From NCBI RefSeq assembly GCF_014158035.1, contig NZ_JACFXW010000001.1, positions 372,001-436,000 on the forward strand: a stretch of DNA of 64,000 nt, read 5' to 3'. Position numbers and translations under genes: made by a program. The notes below the pieces were generated by a model. The model did no database searches. It was given only the letters and a program-made list of their open reading frames with translations, and was not told where the DNA came from. This stretch comes from Rhizobium sp. G21 (GTDB taxonomy: Bacteria; Pseudomonadota; Alphaproteobacteria; Rhizobiales; Rhizobiaceae). This document shows, one piece after another, positions 29,102 through 38,522 of this stretch (within the stretch, counting starts at the first letter, position 1; each line of letters opens with the position of its first letter).

Positions 29102-29431
29102 ATGGCCAAGATGGGCATGGCCATCCGGCTGAAGCCGGAGATGGTGCAGACCTACAAGCAGCTTCACGCCCAGCCCTGGCCGGAGATGGACGCCGCGCTG
29201 AAAGCCGCCCATATTCGCGACTACTCCATCTTTCTCAAGGAGCCGGAGAACATTCTGTTCGGCGTCTGGGTTTACGTCGGAGACGACTTCGAAGGCGACA
29301 TGAAACGGCTGGGCGATCTGGATGTCACCAGGCGATGGCTCGCCCTTACCGACGCCTGCCAAACGCCGTTCGACACGGCTGCGCCGGGCGAATGGTGGTC
29401 GTTTCTGCCCTGCGTCTATCATCTCGATTGA
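29102..29431 (+). CDS. L-rhamnose/L-fucose mutarotase-type protein
   Basis: A 109-residue RhaM/DUF718-type mutarotase that interconverts sugar anomers before oxidation. The family landmarks are a GMAIRLKPEMVQTYKQLH start, HIRDYSIFLKEPENILFG, and a terminal WWSFLPCVYHLD. The ATG at 29102 follows the ATPase stop with one base between. Presence of a mutarotase in the operon supports a reducing deoxy-sugar as the imported substrate. Confidence 0.87.
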   Translation: MAKMGMAIRLKPEMVQTYKQLHAQPWPEMDAALKAAHIRDYSIFLKEPENILFGVWVYVGDDFEGDMKRLGDLDVTRRWLALTDACQTPFDTAAPGEWWSFLPCVYHLD

Positions 29432-29442
29432 AAGGATACGCC

Positions 29443-30435
29443 ATGAAGACCCGCCGCGTCGGAAAGACCTCGCTCCAGATCTCGGAAATCGGTTTCGGTT
29501 GCGCGCCGCTCGCGGGCCTTTACCGGCCCTGCTCGGATGAGCAGGCGCGCGAGGTGCTGCAGACCGCTTGGGACGCCGGCATTCGCTATTTCGATACCGC
29601 GCCGCATTACGGCGCGGGCCTGTCGGAAGAGCGCCTTGGCAAATTCCTCTCCGACAAGACGCGATCGGACGTCGTGATTTCCACCAAGGTCGGTCGCCTG
29701 TTCACCCCGGTCCCGCGAGAGGAAGCGCCGGATTACGGCTTCGTCGACGCCAATCCAGCCGTCATGCGCTACGACTACAGCCGCGACGGCATCCTTCGCA
29801 GCCTGGAGGAAAGCGGCAAGCGCATGGGCGTCGACCGCTTCGACGTCGTCTTCGTCCACGATATCGGCCCCTATACCCATCAGGAGCCGGAGAACTCCAG
29901 ACATCTCGACGACTTCCGCCGCAGCGGCGGCGCAGCGCTGGAAGAGTTGAAGGCGCAGGGCGTGATCGACGCCTGGGGCGTCGGCGTCAACGAGACGGCG
30001 ATTTGTATCGATCTGATGGGTGATTTCGACATCGACGTCATCCTGCTCGCAGGACGCTACACGCTGCTCGACCGATCTGCGGAGCGCGATCTCTTGCCGC
30101 TTTGCCGTAAGCGCGGCACGTCGCTCGTCATCGGCGGCGTGTTCAATTCCGGCATTCTGGCCACAGGCCCCTCGCCAGACGCGACCTTCGACTATGCGCC
30201 GGCCTCCGACGACATCCAAACCCGGGTCGGCGGCATGAAAGCGCTGGCCGAACGGCAGGGATTTGATCTGGCCACACTGGCGCTTCGATTCCCGCTGGCG
30301 GAATCATGCGTCGCGAGCGTGCTCATCGGCACCGCCAAATCGGCGAGTCTGATGCGGAATCTGCAAAGCCTGGATCGCGTGATCGGTCCGGAAGCCTATG
30401 CAGACTATGACACTTTCAGCCTGCGACCCTTCTGA
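29443..30435 (+). CDS. Aldo-keto reductase, aldose 1-dehydrogenase type
   Basis: A 330-residue aldo-keto reductase of the D-threo-aldose/L-fucose 1-dehydrogenase kind, oxidising the sugar to its lactone. Catalytic residues are visible: Asp and Tyr in FDTAPHYGAG, Lys in ISTKVGRLF, His in FVHDIGPY. The ATG at 29443 follows an AAAGGA site. Last gene of the operon. Together with the mutarotase and dehydratase it gives a non-phosphorylated route; lactonase and later enzymes are not adjacent. Confidence 0.85.
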   Translation: MKTRRVGKTSLQISEIGFGCAPLAGLYRPCSDEQAREVLQTAWDAGIRYFDTAPHYGAGLSEERLGKFLSDKTRSDVVISTKVGRLFTPVPREEAPDYGFVDANPAVMRYDYSRDGILRSLEESGKRMGVDRFDVVFVHDIGPYTHQEPENSRHLDDFRRSGGAALEELKAQGVIDAWGVGVNETAICIDLMGDFDIDVILLAGRYTLLDRSAERDLLPLCRKRGTSLVIGGVFNSGILATGPSPDATFDYAPASDDIQTRVGGMKALAERQGFDLATLALRFPLAESCVASVLIGTAKSASLMRNLQSLDRVIGPEAYADYDTFSLRPF

Positions 30436-30699
30436 GAGGGAAATGCTGATAAAAAATGTCATATTTAATGACGTCCAAGCCGTCGTAGATGTTGACTGAA
30501 ATATTCATGTTTACTAGAACCACCGCCGGAGCCGCCGAGGGGTTGCTCCCGCGGCCTTTGCAGAGCGCGATCACGCGCTGAGATCCGCGCTTCACCCACA
30601 CAAAAAGAGATTGAGCGGCCCGGCCATGCCGGCGCGCCGCCCCGATTCCCGCGCGCCGTCCGCGGACGGGGCGCTTTGTGGACGTGCAAGGAGAGAAAA

Positions 30700-31920
30700 A
30701 TGGCAGACATGATCACCATCGATGCGAGCGCAATGTCCTCGATCGACTACAAGCAATTTATCTATGACTACTTCGCGACCACGGCGGTGGGCTCCACGGC
30801 CGGCGCATCCACCTATTACGGCGGCACGTATCAATCGCCCTACGGCTATTTCAACGGTTCTCAGGTGGGCTTCCGCTATGCGGGGACCGACAACGACGCG
30901 CAGGTGGTGATCGAAGGCGCCGACCTCGCTTATGATGGACTGCTCGGCCCAAGCTATGGCCACGGCATTTCCGGCTCCGTCTCGTCGATCTCTCTCGGCT
31001 CCTATGATGAAGGCACCACCTATACGCAGGACGACACGGCGGGAGTCCGCGGCGAACTCACCGGCGTTTTGCAGGGACTGGTGATCTCCGGGCTCGACTA
31101 TTCCGCCGCAATCGGCGCCGGCACCGGTGAAGACAATCTCGTCTATCAGATCTACAACGCTTTGCGGAAGGCGAACTCGGTGCTCGACTTCGACGGCGAC
31201 GGCGACAGCGGCTACGAATATATCGACTATCTCTACGACCTTCTCGACAACCAGGCCCAGCACTTCGTCGGCTCGGCCGGCGCCGACACCTATACCGGCA
31301 CCGACTTCGCCGACCAGATCGACGGCAATAACGGCAACGATATCCTCAACGGCGGGGCCGGAGCGGACGTGATCGCCGGCGGCCTCGGCGGCGATGTGAT
31401 GGATGGCGGCGACGGCGCCGACAAGCTCGACGGCGGCGCAGGCAACGACACGCTCGCCGGCAGCGCCGGCAACGACACATTGAGTGGCGGCAGCGGCAAG
31501 GACACCCTGTCGGGAGGCGAGGGACGCGACGTTCTCATCGGAGGCGGTTGGGCCGACATTCTCAACGGCGGCGCTGGCATCGATACGCTCACCGGCAATT
31601 CCGGGGCCGACACCTTCGTCTTCGCGCTCGGCGACAGTTCCGCAAACCGCGCCAGAGCAGACACGATCACCGACCTGAACGGCAAGCAGGGCGACGTGAT
31701 CGATCTCAGCGGCATCGACGCCAACGAGACGAAGAAGGGCGATCAGGCCTTCTCCTTCATCGGCGACGATGCGTTTTCCGGCCATGCGGGTGAATTGCGC
31801 GCTTACACGTTTAAGGACGAACGCTATGTCGCCTTCGACAATGACGGCGACAGCAAGGCGGATTTCACGATCCATATCGACCGCAACGTCAACTTCAGGG
31901 CCGAGTTGTTCGACCTCTGA
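30700..31920 (+). CDS. Secreted protein: HasA-like hemophore domain fused to RTX repeats
   Basis: A 406-residue acidic protein without an N-terminal signal peptide. Residues 1-150 resemble the HasA hemophore fold: YYGGTYQSPYGYFNGSQ, DLAYDGLLG with Tyr78, a nearby YGHG with His88, and GLVISGLDYSAAI. In Serratia HasA, Tyr75 binds heme and His83 supports it, so both are placed plausibly. Residues 205-306 carry calcium-binding GGxGxDxLx nonapeptides, and the C-terminal part is an RTX export region. Type I secretion is expected but no exporter genes are nearby. AAGGAGA precedes the ATG at 30700. The heme role is an inference from distant similarity. Confidence 0.75.
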   Translation: MADMITIDASAMSSIDYKQFIYDYFATTAVGSTAGASTYYGGTYQSPYGYFNGSQVGFRYAGTDNDAQVVIEGADLAYDGLLGPSYGHGISGSVSSISLGSYDEGTTYTQDDTAGVRGELTGVLQGLVISGLDYSAAIGAGTGEDNLVYQIYNALRKANSVLDFDGDGDSGYEYIDYLYDLLDNQAQHFVGSAGADTYTGTDFADQIDGNNGNDILNGGAGADVIAGGLGGDVMDGGDGADKLDGGAGNDTLAGSAGNDTLSGGSGKDTLSGGEGRDVLIGGGWADILNGGAGIDTLTGNSGADTFVFALGDSSANRARADTITDLNGKQGDVIDLSGIDANETKKGDQAFSFIGDDAFSGHAGELRAYTFKDERYVAFDNDGDSKADFTIHIDRNVNFRAELFDL

Positions 31921-31945
31921 GCGGATCTCTGGCTACTCGAGTGTA

Positions 31946-31975
31946 CGGGGACGGCGCTGCGCCGTCCCCGTTTTC
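31946..31975 (+). terminator. Rho-independent terminator after the RTX gene
   Basis: Eleven-base arms at 31946-31956 and 31960-31970 with a CTG loop, followed by TTTTCGTTT. Confidence 0.85.
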
Positions 31976-32104
31976 GTTTCGGACAGGCGCGCGCGATAGA
32001 ATTCGGTTTTTCCGATAGCGATATTCTTGATAATAAATTTGCGAATGCCGTAAAACTTTGGCTCAATGGAGACCGGGAACACAATCACAAACGGGAGAAC
32101 GACC

Positions 32105-33265
32105 ATGAAGACCTTCTTGAAGTCCACGACCGCTCTCATGCTTGGCCTGTCCGTCTCTGGACAGGCGATGGCCGCCGAAATGCTCAAGGAAATCGGACCT
32201 GGCGAAGGCGAAGTCTCGATCGTCGCTTGGGCCGGCTATGTCGAGCGCGGCGAGACCGACAAGAACTACGACTGGGTGACCGCTTTCGAAAAGGAGACCG
32301 GCTGCAAGGTTTCCGTCAAGACCGCCGCCACCTCCGACGAAATGGTCACCCTGATGAACCAGGGCGGCTTCGACCTCGTCACCGCCTCGGGCGACGCCTC
32401 GCTCCGCCTCATTGCCGGCGGCAAGGTGCAGCCGATCAATGTCGATCTGATCAAGAGCTGGTCGACCGTCGACGATCGACTCAAGGATGCGCCCTGGCAC
32501 ACGGTGGACGGCGCCCATTACGGCACGCCCTACCAGTGGGGCCCGAATGTGCTGATGTACAACACCAAGGTGTTCGGCGATAAGGCGCCGAAGAGCTGGT
32601 CGGTGGTGTTCGAGGAACAGAACCTGCCCGACGGCAAGACCAACAAGGGTCGCGTCCAGGCCTTCGACGGCCCGATCTACATTGCCGACGCTGCGCTCTA
32701 CCTCAAGGCGCACAAGCCGGAACTCGGCATCAAGGATCCCTACGAGCTCAATGAAGAGCAATATGCCGCCGCGATTGCGCTCCTCAAGGGCCAGCGCTCG
32801 CTGATCGGCCGCTACTGGCACGACGCCATGGTGCAGATCGACGACTTCAAGAACGAAGGCGTCGTGGCGTCCGGTTCCTGGCCGTTCCAGGTCAACCTGC
32901 TGGCAGCGGACAATCAGCCCGTCGCCTCCGTCTTCCCCGAGGAAGGCGCGACCGGCTGGGCCGACACCACCATGCTGCATGCCGAAGCGGCGCATCCCAA
33001 CTGCGCCTATATGTGGATGGAGCATTCGCTGTCGCCCAAGGTGCAGGGCGATCTCGCCGCCTGGTTCGGCTCGGTGCCTTCAGTTCCGGCCGCCTGCAAG
33101 GGCAATGCGCTGCTGACCGACGAAGGTTGCGCCACCAACGGCTTCGACAACTTCGAGAAGATCAGCTTCTGGAAGACGCCGACCGCAAAATGCGCCTCGC
33201 AGGACGCCTGCGTCCCCTATAGCCGCTGGACCTCGGACTATATCGAAGTGATGGGCGGCCAGTAA
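32105..33265 (+). CDS. Polyamine-type ABC binding protein (YdcS/PotD-like)
   Basis: A 386-residue periplasmic binding protein with a signal peptide ending AMA. The mature region reads EGEVSIVAWAGYVERGETD, then YDWVTAFEKETGCKV, DLVTASGDASLRLIAGG and YGTPYQWGPNVLMYN, the pattern of spermidine/putrescine-binding proteins of the YdcS class. The ATG at 32105 follows GGGAGA. It heads an operon of ATPase, two permeases and an aldehyde dehydrogenase, equivalent in content to E. coli ydcSTUV-patD. Confidence 0.88.
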   Translation: MKTFLKSTTALMLGLSVSGQAMAAEMLKEIGPGEGEVSIVAWAGYVERGETDKNYDWVTAFEKETGCKVSVKTAATSDEMVTLMNQGGFDLVTASGDASLRLIAGGKVQPINVDLIKSWSTVDDRLKDAPWHTVDGAHYGTPYQWGPNVLMYNTKVFGDKAPKSWSVVFEEQNLPDGKTNKGRVQAFDGPIYIADAALYLKAHKPELGIKDPYELNEEQYAAAIALLKGQRSLIGRYWHDAMVQIDDFKNEGVVASGSWPFQVNLLAADNQPVASVFPEEGATGWADTTMLHAEAAHPNCAYMWMEHSLSPKVQGDLAAWFGSVPSVPAACKGNALLTDEGCATNGFDNFEKISFWKTPTAKCASQDACVPYSRWTSDYIEVMGGQ

Positions 33266-33306
33266 TCCGCCCTCTCCCGCCGCCTCGCCGGCGGAGCGCC
33301 CTATTC

Positions 33307-33329
33307 CTCCGCCCCTTGCCGGGGCGGAG
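33307..33329 (+). repeat. Intercistronic hairpin after the polyamine-binding-protein gene
   Basis: Perfect nine-base arms at 33307-33315 and 33321-33329 with a TTGCC loop, in the 120-base gap before the ATPase gene. Probably an mRNA stabiliser or partial terminator. Confidence 0.6.
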
Positions 33330-33385
33330 CAAGCGCAGGGCATGGCCGGCAAGGCCGCATTCCTTTCTATGACGGAGACTTCACT

Positions 33386-34387
33386 ATGGTAGCGGCTGTA
33401 TCCTTCCGCGCCGTGTCGCGCCATTTCGGCAGCGTCAAGGCGGTCGACGGGGTCGATCTCGACATTGCCGAGGGCGAATTCTTCGCCATGCTCGGCCCCT
33501 CCGGTTCAGGCAAGACCACATGTCTCCGACTGGTGGCCGGCTTCGAACAGCCGACCGGCGGCGAAATTTCCATCTTCGGCGAAAGCGCCAACGGCGTCCC
33601 GCCCTGGAAGCGTCAGGTCAACACCGTCTTCCAGGACTATGCGCTCTTCCCGCATATGACGATCCTCGACAATGTCGCCTATGGCTTGATGGTCAAGGGC
33701 GTCGACAAGGCGACGCGGCTGCGCGAAGCCGAAAAAGCGCTGGAGCTCGTGAAACTCGGCGGCTATGGCGCCCGCAAGACCGGCCAGCTCTCCGGCGGCC
33801 AGCGCCAGCGCGTGGCGCTCGCCCGCGCGCTCGTCAACAAGCCGAAGGTGCTGCTGCTCGACGAGCCGCTCGGCGCGCTGGATCTCAAGCTGCGTGAGGC
33901 CATGCAGGAAGAGTTGAAGGCGCTGCAGAAGAGCCTCGGCATCACCTTCATTTTCGTCACCCATGACCAGGGCGAAGCGCTGTCCATGGCCGATCGCGTC
34001 GCCGTGTTCAACAATGGCGGCATCGTCCAGGCCGGCACGCCCGAGGACATCTACCAGCGGCCCAAGGTGAAATTCGTCGCCGATTTCGTCGGCTCTTCCA
34101 ATCTCCTGCCGCCGGCGACGACGGAGAAGCTGATCGGCCAGCGCCGCTGGTCGAGCCTGAGGCCCGAAATGATCGGCCTCGGCGACGCCGGCGTCGACCA
34201 TGGCGTCCTCTCCGGCCGCCTCGCCAACCGCGCCTTTCTCGGCTCGGTGACCCGCATCGCGGTGGACACTGGCGATGTCAGGCTGCACGCCAATCTCGCC
34301 CCGGGCGCCGTCGTGCCGGGCGAAGGCGAAGCAGTGACGCTCAGCTTCCCGAAATCCGCCCTTCACCTTCTGGATGACGCGGCATGA
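33386..34387 (+). CDS. Polyamine ABC ATPase (PotA/YdcT-like)
   Basis: A 333-residue ATPase of the PotA class. Walker A GPSGSGKTT, signature [13 protein letters not shown], Walker B LLLDEPLGALD, switch His in FVTHDQGEAL, and a C-terminal TOBE region. It overlaps the following permease start by four bases (ATGA), so translation is coupled. Confidence 0.92.
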   Translation: MVAAVSFRAVSRHFGSVKAVDGVDLDIAEGEFFAMLGPSGSGKTTCLRLVAGFEQPTGGEISIFGESANGVPPWKRQVNTVFQDYALFPHMTILDNVAYGLMVKGVDKATRLREAEKALELVKLGGYGARKTGQLSGGQRQRVALARALVNKPKVLLLDEPLGALDLKLREAMQEELKALQKSLGITFIFVTHDQGEALSMADRVAVFNNGGIVQAGTPEDIYQRPKVKFVADFVGSSNLLPPATTEKLIGQRRWSSLRPEMIGLGDAGVDHGVLSGRLANRAFLGSVTRIAVDTGDVRLHANLAPGAVVPGEGEAVTLSFPKSALHLLDDAA

Positions 34388-35325
34388 CCGGCGCGGCTGT
34401 CTCTCCATCCCAAGACGGAATGATCGGCAGGGCGACGGCGACGCTGTGGCGGCGGCCCAAGCTCTTGCTCGCGTTGATGCTCGCCCCGCCGCTGCTCTGG
34501 CTCGGCGTCATCTATATCGGCTCGCTGCTCACGCTGCTGCTGCAGAGTTTCTTCTCGCTCGACGATTTCACCGGCCAAGTGAAATACGAGCTGACGCTCT
34601 CGACCTATAAGGAACTGACCCGCGCCTCCAACATCGACATCATCCTCCGCACGGTGACGATGGCGGCGCTGGTGACCATCGCCTCGGCCATCATCGCCTT
34701 CCCGATCGCCTACTTCGCGGCGCGTTACGCCAAGGGCAAATGGAAGGCGCTGTTCTATCTCGGCGTGATGCTGCCGCTGTGGTCATCTTATCTGGTCAAG
34801 ATCTACGCCTGGAAGATGATCCTCGCCAAGGAAGGCATCATAAGTTGGGCGCTCGAGAAGATCGGCCTGAGCTTTCTGCTCGACGCCTATCTGGCTTTGC
34901 CCGTGGTCGGCGGAACATCGCTGTCGATCAGCTTTACCGGCACGTTTCTAGTCTTTGTGTATATCTGGCTGCCCTATATGATCCTGCCGATCCAGGCGGC
35001 GCTCGAGCGCGTGCCGGGCAATCTGATCGAAGCCTCCTATGATCTCGGCGCGGCGCCGGGCAAGACCTTCCGCCATGTGCTGCTTCCGCTCGCTTTGCCC
35101 GGCATCGTCGCAGGCTCGATCTTCACCTTTTCGCTCACGCTCGGCGATTACATCATTCCCGGCATCATCGGCTCGTCCAGGCTGTTCATCGGCCAGGCGG
35201 TCTACACCCAGCAGGGCACGGCCGGAAACATTCCGCTCGCCGCCGCCTTCTCCGTCGTGCCGATCGTAATCATGGGAATCTATCTCTGGGTCGCCAAGAA
35301 GAAGGGAGCATTCGATGCGCTCTGA
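34384..35325 (+). CDS. Polyamine ABC permease (PotB/YdcU-like)
   Basis: A 313-residue permease with six predicted spans. The EAA loop reads [25 protein letters not shown], typical of spermidine/putrescine permeases; [19 protein letters not shown] is another family block. It overlaps the preceding ATPase gene by four bases and the next permease by eleven. Confidence 0.92.
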   Translation: MTGAAVSPSQDGMIGRATATLWRRPKLLLALMLAPPLLWLGVIYIGSLLTLLLQSFFSLDDFTGQVKYELTLSTYKELTRASNIDIILRTVTMAALVTIASAIIAFPIAYFAARYAKGKWKALFYLGVMLPLWSSYLVKIYAWKMILAKEGIISWALEKIGLSFLLDAYLALPVVGGTSLSISFTGTFLVFVYIWLPYMILPIQAALERVPGNLIEASYDLGAAPGKTFRHVLLPLALPGIVAGSIFTFSLTLGDYIIPGIIGSSRLFIGQAVYTQQGTAGNIPLAAAFSVVPIVIMGIYLWVAKKKGAFDAL

Positions 35326-36130
35326 TCGTCTCAACGCGGCCCCTGCCGGCCTCAAGATCGCCGCCGGCGCCGGCCTGCTCTTCCTGCAGCTTCCGATCCT
35401 GCTGATCTTCGTCTACGCGTTCACGACCGAAGAGAAGAGCTTCAAATGGCCGCCGCCGGGCTTCACCCTGCAATGGCTCGGCAAGGCCTGGGACCGGCCC
35501 GACGTCTGGGCGGCGCTGACGCTGTCGGTGCAGGTGGCGGCGATCGCCACGGCCATCGCGCTGGTGCTCGGCACGCTCTGCGCCGCTGCCGTGTCGCGGG
35601 CGAATTTCTTCGGCAAGGAGGCGATCTCGCTGCTCGTCATCCTGCCGATCGCCCTGCCCGGCATCGTCACCGGCATCGCGCTTCGCTCCGCCTTCGGCAT
35701 CATGGAGATCCCCTTCTCCTTCTGGACCATCGTGCTGGGCCACGCCACATTCTGCGTCGTCGTGGTCTACAACAATGCCGTCGCCCGCTTCCGCCGCCTG
35801 TCGGGCTCGCTGATCGAGGCGTCCTACGATCTCGGCGCCAATTCCTTCCAGACCTTCCGCTATGTCATCCTGCCGAATATCGGCACGGCGCTGATGGCGG
35901 GCGGCATGCTGGCTTTCGCTTTGTCCTTTGACGAGGTGATCGTCACCACCTTCACCGCCGGCCAGCAGGAGACGCTGCCGATCTGGATGCTCGAAGAACT
36001 TATTCGTCCGCGCGAGCGGCCGGTCACCAATGTCGTCGCCATGTTCGTGGTGCTGGTGACATTCCTGCCCATCCTGGGCGCCTATTACCTGACCCGCGAC
36101 GGCGCAGAAACCGCCGGCGCCGGCAAATAA
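35315..36130 (+). CDS. Polyamine ABC permease (PotC/YdcV-like)
   Basis: A 271-residue permease, partner of the previous one. The EAA loop is [20 protein letters not shown], and [20 protein letters not shown] is a PotC block. Start overlaps the preceding gene by eleven bases. The aldehyde dehydrogenase gene follows after 25 bases. Confidence 0.92.
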   Translation: MRSDRLNAAPAGLKIAAGAGLLFLQLPILLIFVYAFTTEEKSFKWPPPGFTLQWLGKAWDRPDVWAALTLSVQVAAIATAIALVLGTLCAAAVSRANFFGKEAISLLVILPIALPGIVTGIALRSAFGIMEIPFSFWTIVLGHATFCVVVVYNNAVARFRRLSGSLIEASYDLGANSFQTFRYVILPNIGTALMAGGMLAFALSFDEVIVTTFTAGQQETLPIWMLEELIRPRERPVTNVVAMFVVLVTFLPILGAYYLTRDGAETAGAGK

Positions 36131-36155
36131 CCCGGCAATCAAGAGGGAGAACATC

Positions 36156-37580
36156 ATGGATACCGAATTGCTGATCGGCGGAAAGTTCGAAGCCGGCACC
36201 GAGACGGAGGAGCAGATCCTCAACCCGCGCACCGGCGAAACCATCGTCGCCATTCCCGAGGCCTCGACCGCCCAGATCGACGCCGCCGTCGACGCGGCCG
36301 ACAAGGCCTTCACGACATGGTCCGAGACGACGCCAGCCCAGCGCGCGTCCTATCTCCTCAAGATCGCCGACGCCATCGAGGCCGACGCGCTCGGCTTCGC
36401 CACACTCGAATCGCTGAATTGCGGCAAGCCGATCAATGCGGCGCTGAACGACGAGATCCCGGCCATCGGCGATTGCTTCCGCTTCTTCGCCGGCGCTGTC
36501 CGCAGCCAGCATGGCCCCGTGGCCGGCGAATATCTGCCCGGCTTCACCTCGATGATCCGCCGCGACCCGATCGGCGTCGTCGGCTCCATCGCGCCGTGGA
36601 ACTATCCGCTGATGATGACCGCCTGGAAGCTCGCGCCCGCGCTCGCCGCCGGCAACACAGTGGTGTTCAAGCCCTCCGAGCAGACGCCGCTGACGGCGCT
36701 GAAGCTCGCCAAGGTATTGGCCGATATTCTCCCGGAAGGCGTGGTCAATGTCGTGCTCGGCCGCGGCGAAACCACCGGCAACCACCTCATAAACCACCCC
36801 AAGATCAAGATGGTGTCGATCACCGGCGATGTCGCCACCGGCAAGAAAGTGCTGGTCGCCGCCTCCAAGACGGTCAAGCGCACGCATCTGGAACTGGGCG
36901 GCAAGGCCCCGGTGATCATCTATGACGACGCCGATATCGACGCCGCCGTCGGCGCCATCAAGATCTTCGGCTACTACAATGCCGGCCAGGATTGCACCGC
37001 CGCCTGCCGCATCTATGCGCATGAGAAGATCTACGACAAATTCGTCGCCGATCTCGCCAGCGCCGTCTCCTCGATCAAGTACAATCTCGCCGACGACACC
37101 GAAAACGAGATCGGCCCGCTGATCTCCAAGCGCCAGCGCGACCGCGTCGCGAGCTTCGTCGAGCGCGCCGCCGAACTCGGCCATATGGAGATCGCCGCCG
37201 GCGGCAAGCTCGGCTCGGACCAAGGCTTCTTCTACCAGCCGACCGTGGTCGCCGGCGCGCGCCAGGATGACGAAATCGTCCGCCGCGAAGTGTTCGGTCC
37301 GGTCGTTTCCGTCACCCGCTTCGGCGGCGACGACGATGTGGTCGCCTGGGCCAACGACAGCGATTACGGCCTCGCCTCCTCCGTCTGGACCAAGGACGTC
37401 TCCAAGGCGCTGAAAGCGACCGCCAAGCTGCAATATGGCTGCACCTGGGTGAACACCCATTTCATGCTGACCAACGAAATGCCGCATGGCGGCGTCAAGC
37501 AATCCGGCTACGGCAAGGATATGTCGATGTATGCGCTTGAGGATTACACCGCCGTCCGCCATGTTATGATCGCTCACTGA
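36156..37580 (+). CDS. patD: Gamma-aminobutyraldehyde dehydrogenase (PatD-like)
   Basis: A 474-residue NAD-dependent aldehyde dehydrogenase, the same length as E. coli PatD, which oxidises 4-aminobutanal from putrescine to GABA. The general base is Glu246 in LELGGK and the nucleophile is Cys280 in [14 protein letters not shown] and [14 protein letters not shown] are family blocks. Its place after a YdcSTUV-type importer supports a putrescine-degradation role. A putrescine aminotransferase is not in the window. Confidence 0.87.
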   Translation: MDTELLIGGKFEAGTETEEQILNPRTGETIVAIPEASTAQIDAAVDAADKAFTTWSETTPAQRASYLLKIADAIEADALGFATLESLNCGKPINAALNDEIPAIGDCFRFFAGAVRSQHGPVAGEYLPGFTSMIRRDPIGVVGSIAPWNYPLMMTAWKLAPALAAGNTVVFKPSEQTPLTALKLAKVLADILPEGVVNVVLGRGETTGNHLINHPKIKMVSITGDVATGKKVLVAASKTVKRTHLELGGKAPVIIYDDADIDAAVGAIKIFGYYNAGQDCTAACRIYAHEKIYDKFVADLASAVSSIKYNLADDTENEIGPLISKRQRDRVASFVERAAELGHMEIAAGGKLGSDQGFFYQPTVVAGARQDDEIVRREVFGPVVSVTRFGGDDDVVAWANDSDYGLASSVWTKDVSKALKATAKLQYGCTWVNTHFMLTNEMPHGGVKQSGYGKDMSMYALEDYTAVRHVMIAH

Positions 37581-37588
37581 TCACAGCA

Positions 37589-37616
37589 GATCTCCCCGCA
37601 TCCGCGCGGGGAGATC
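37589..37616 (+). terminator. Stem-loop after patD-like gene
   Basis: Eleven-base arms at 37589-37599 and 37606-37616 with a six-base loop, between the dehydrogenase stop and the next ATG. The missing T-run makes partial termination or mRNA stabilisation more likely. Confidence 0.55.
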
Positions 37617-37634
37617 CCTTCCGCGGAGGCTCCC

Positions 37635-38519
37635 ATGCCCGATCTTGCCGAGACCATGCGCGTGTTCGAGCCCTATCCGGGGCTTTTTGCATTTTATGAC
37701 GGCCGCATCGCCGGCAAGCGGCTGCATTCGCAAGAAGAAAACTGGCTCGACGACGGCGCCTATGGACTGGGCATCGCGGCCTATGCGCTGGTCGACGGGA
37801 CCGAGGCCATCGTCTATGACAGCCACACCAGTCTCGACCACGCCCGCTTCATGCGGCGGTATCTGGAAAACATGGGCGTGACCTCGATCCGTCTCGTGCT
37901 CAGCCACTGGCACACCGATCATGTCGCCGGCAACGAGGTCTTTTCAAATTGCGAGATCATCGCGCTCGGATTGACGGCGCAGGCCATGGAAGAGCATCGC
38001 GAGGAGTTGGAAGGCGGCTCGCCGCCGATTTCGCCGCTGGTGATGCCGACGCGCCTGTTCGACACGCGGCTCAACCTGACGCTGGGCGCCCGCCGCATCG
38101 AATTGCATCACTTCGACATTCACAGCGCCGATGGTTGCGTGCTGTGGCTGCCGGATGAAGGCCTGCTTCTGGCCGGCGACACGTTGGAAGACACCGTCAC
38201 TTATGTCTCCGAGCCCGAGCATATCGACACGCATATCGCAGAACTGGCGCGCATGTCCCTATGGCCGATCCGCCGCATCCTGCCCAATCACGGCGATCCC
38301 AGGCGCATCGCCGAGGGCGGCTACAAGAAGGGCTTGATCGACGCCAACCGCGCCTATCTCGAACGGCTGATCGATCCGCTCGACCGCCGCATCGCGGCTT
38401 CGTCGCCGCTGGTCGATTTCGTCGCCGAGGATTGCGCCCGCGGCGCTATCGTCTATTTCGGGCCCTACGAGGCGGTCCACCGCCGCAATGTCGAGGCGGT
38501 GGAGAAGGTTCACGGCTGA
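37635..38519 (+). CDS. Metallo-beta-lactamase-fold hydrolase
   Basis: A 294-residue MBL-fold protein. The metal site is S-HWHTDH (His91, His93, Asp95, His96), with further ligands in HHFDIHSADG, LLLAGDTLEDT and NHGD. No signal peptide. It follows the polyamine operon across a stem-loop, so it may belong to it, but a role in putrescine metabolism is not evident. Hydrolysis of a thioester, lactone or ester is possible. Confidence 0.82.
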   Translation: MPDLAETMRVFEPYPGLFAFYDGRIAGKRLHSQEENWLDDGAYGLGIAAYALVDGTEAIVYDSHTSLDHARFMRRYLENMGVTSIRLVLSHWHTDHVAGNEVFSNCEIIALGLTAQAMEEHREELEGGSPPISPLVMPTRLFDTRLNLTLGARRIELHHFDIHSADGCVLWLPDEGLLLAGDTLEDTVTYVSEPEHIDTHIAELARMSLWPIRRILPNHGDPRRIAEGGYKKGLIDANRAYLERLIDPLDRRIAASSPLVDFVAEDCARGAIVYFGPYEAVHRRNVEAVEKVHG

Positions 38520-38522
38520 GGT

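Noticed and set aside
27472..29124. 550-codon open frame antisense to the sugar permease and ATPase genes
   Set aside because: Low-complexity His/Asp/Arg-rich product typical of antisense GC-rich frames; the plus-strand genes are clear.
31312..31620. Regular short repeats considered as a CRISPR or tandem DNA array
   Set aside because: They are in frame and encode RTX nonapeptides; units vary in DNA sequence and there are no spacers.
30592..31875. 427-codon open frame antisense to the RTX gene
   Set aside because: A Val/Ala-rich repetitive product that simply mirrors the RTX repeats.
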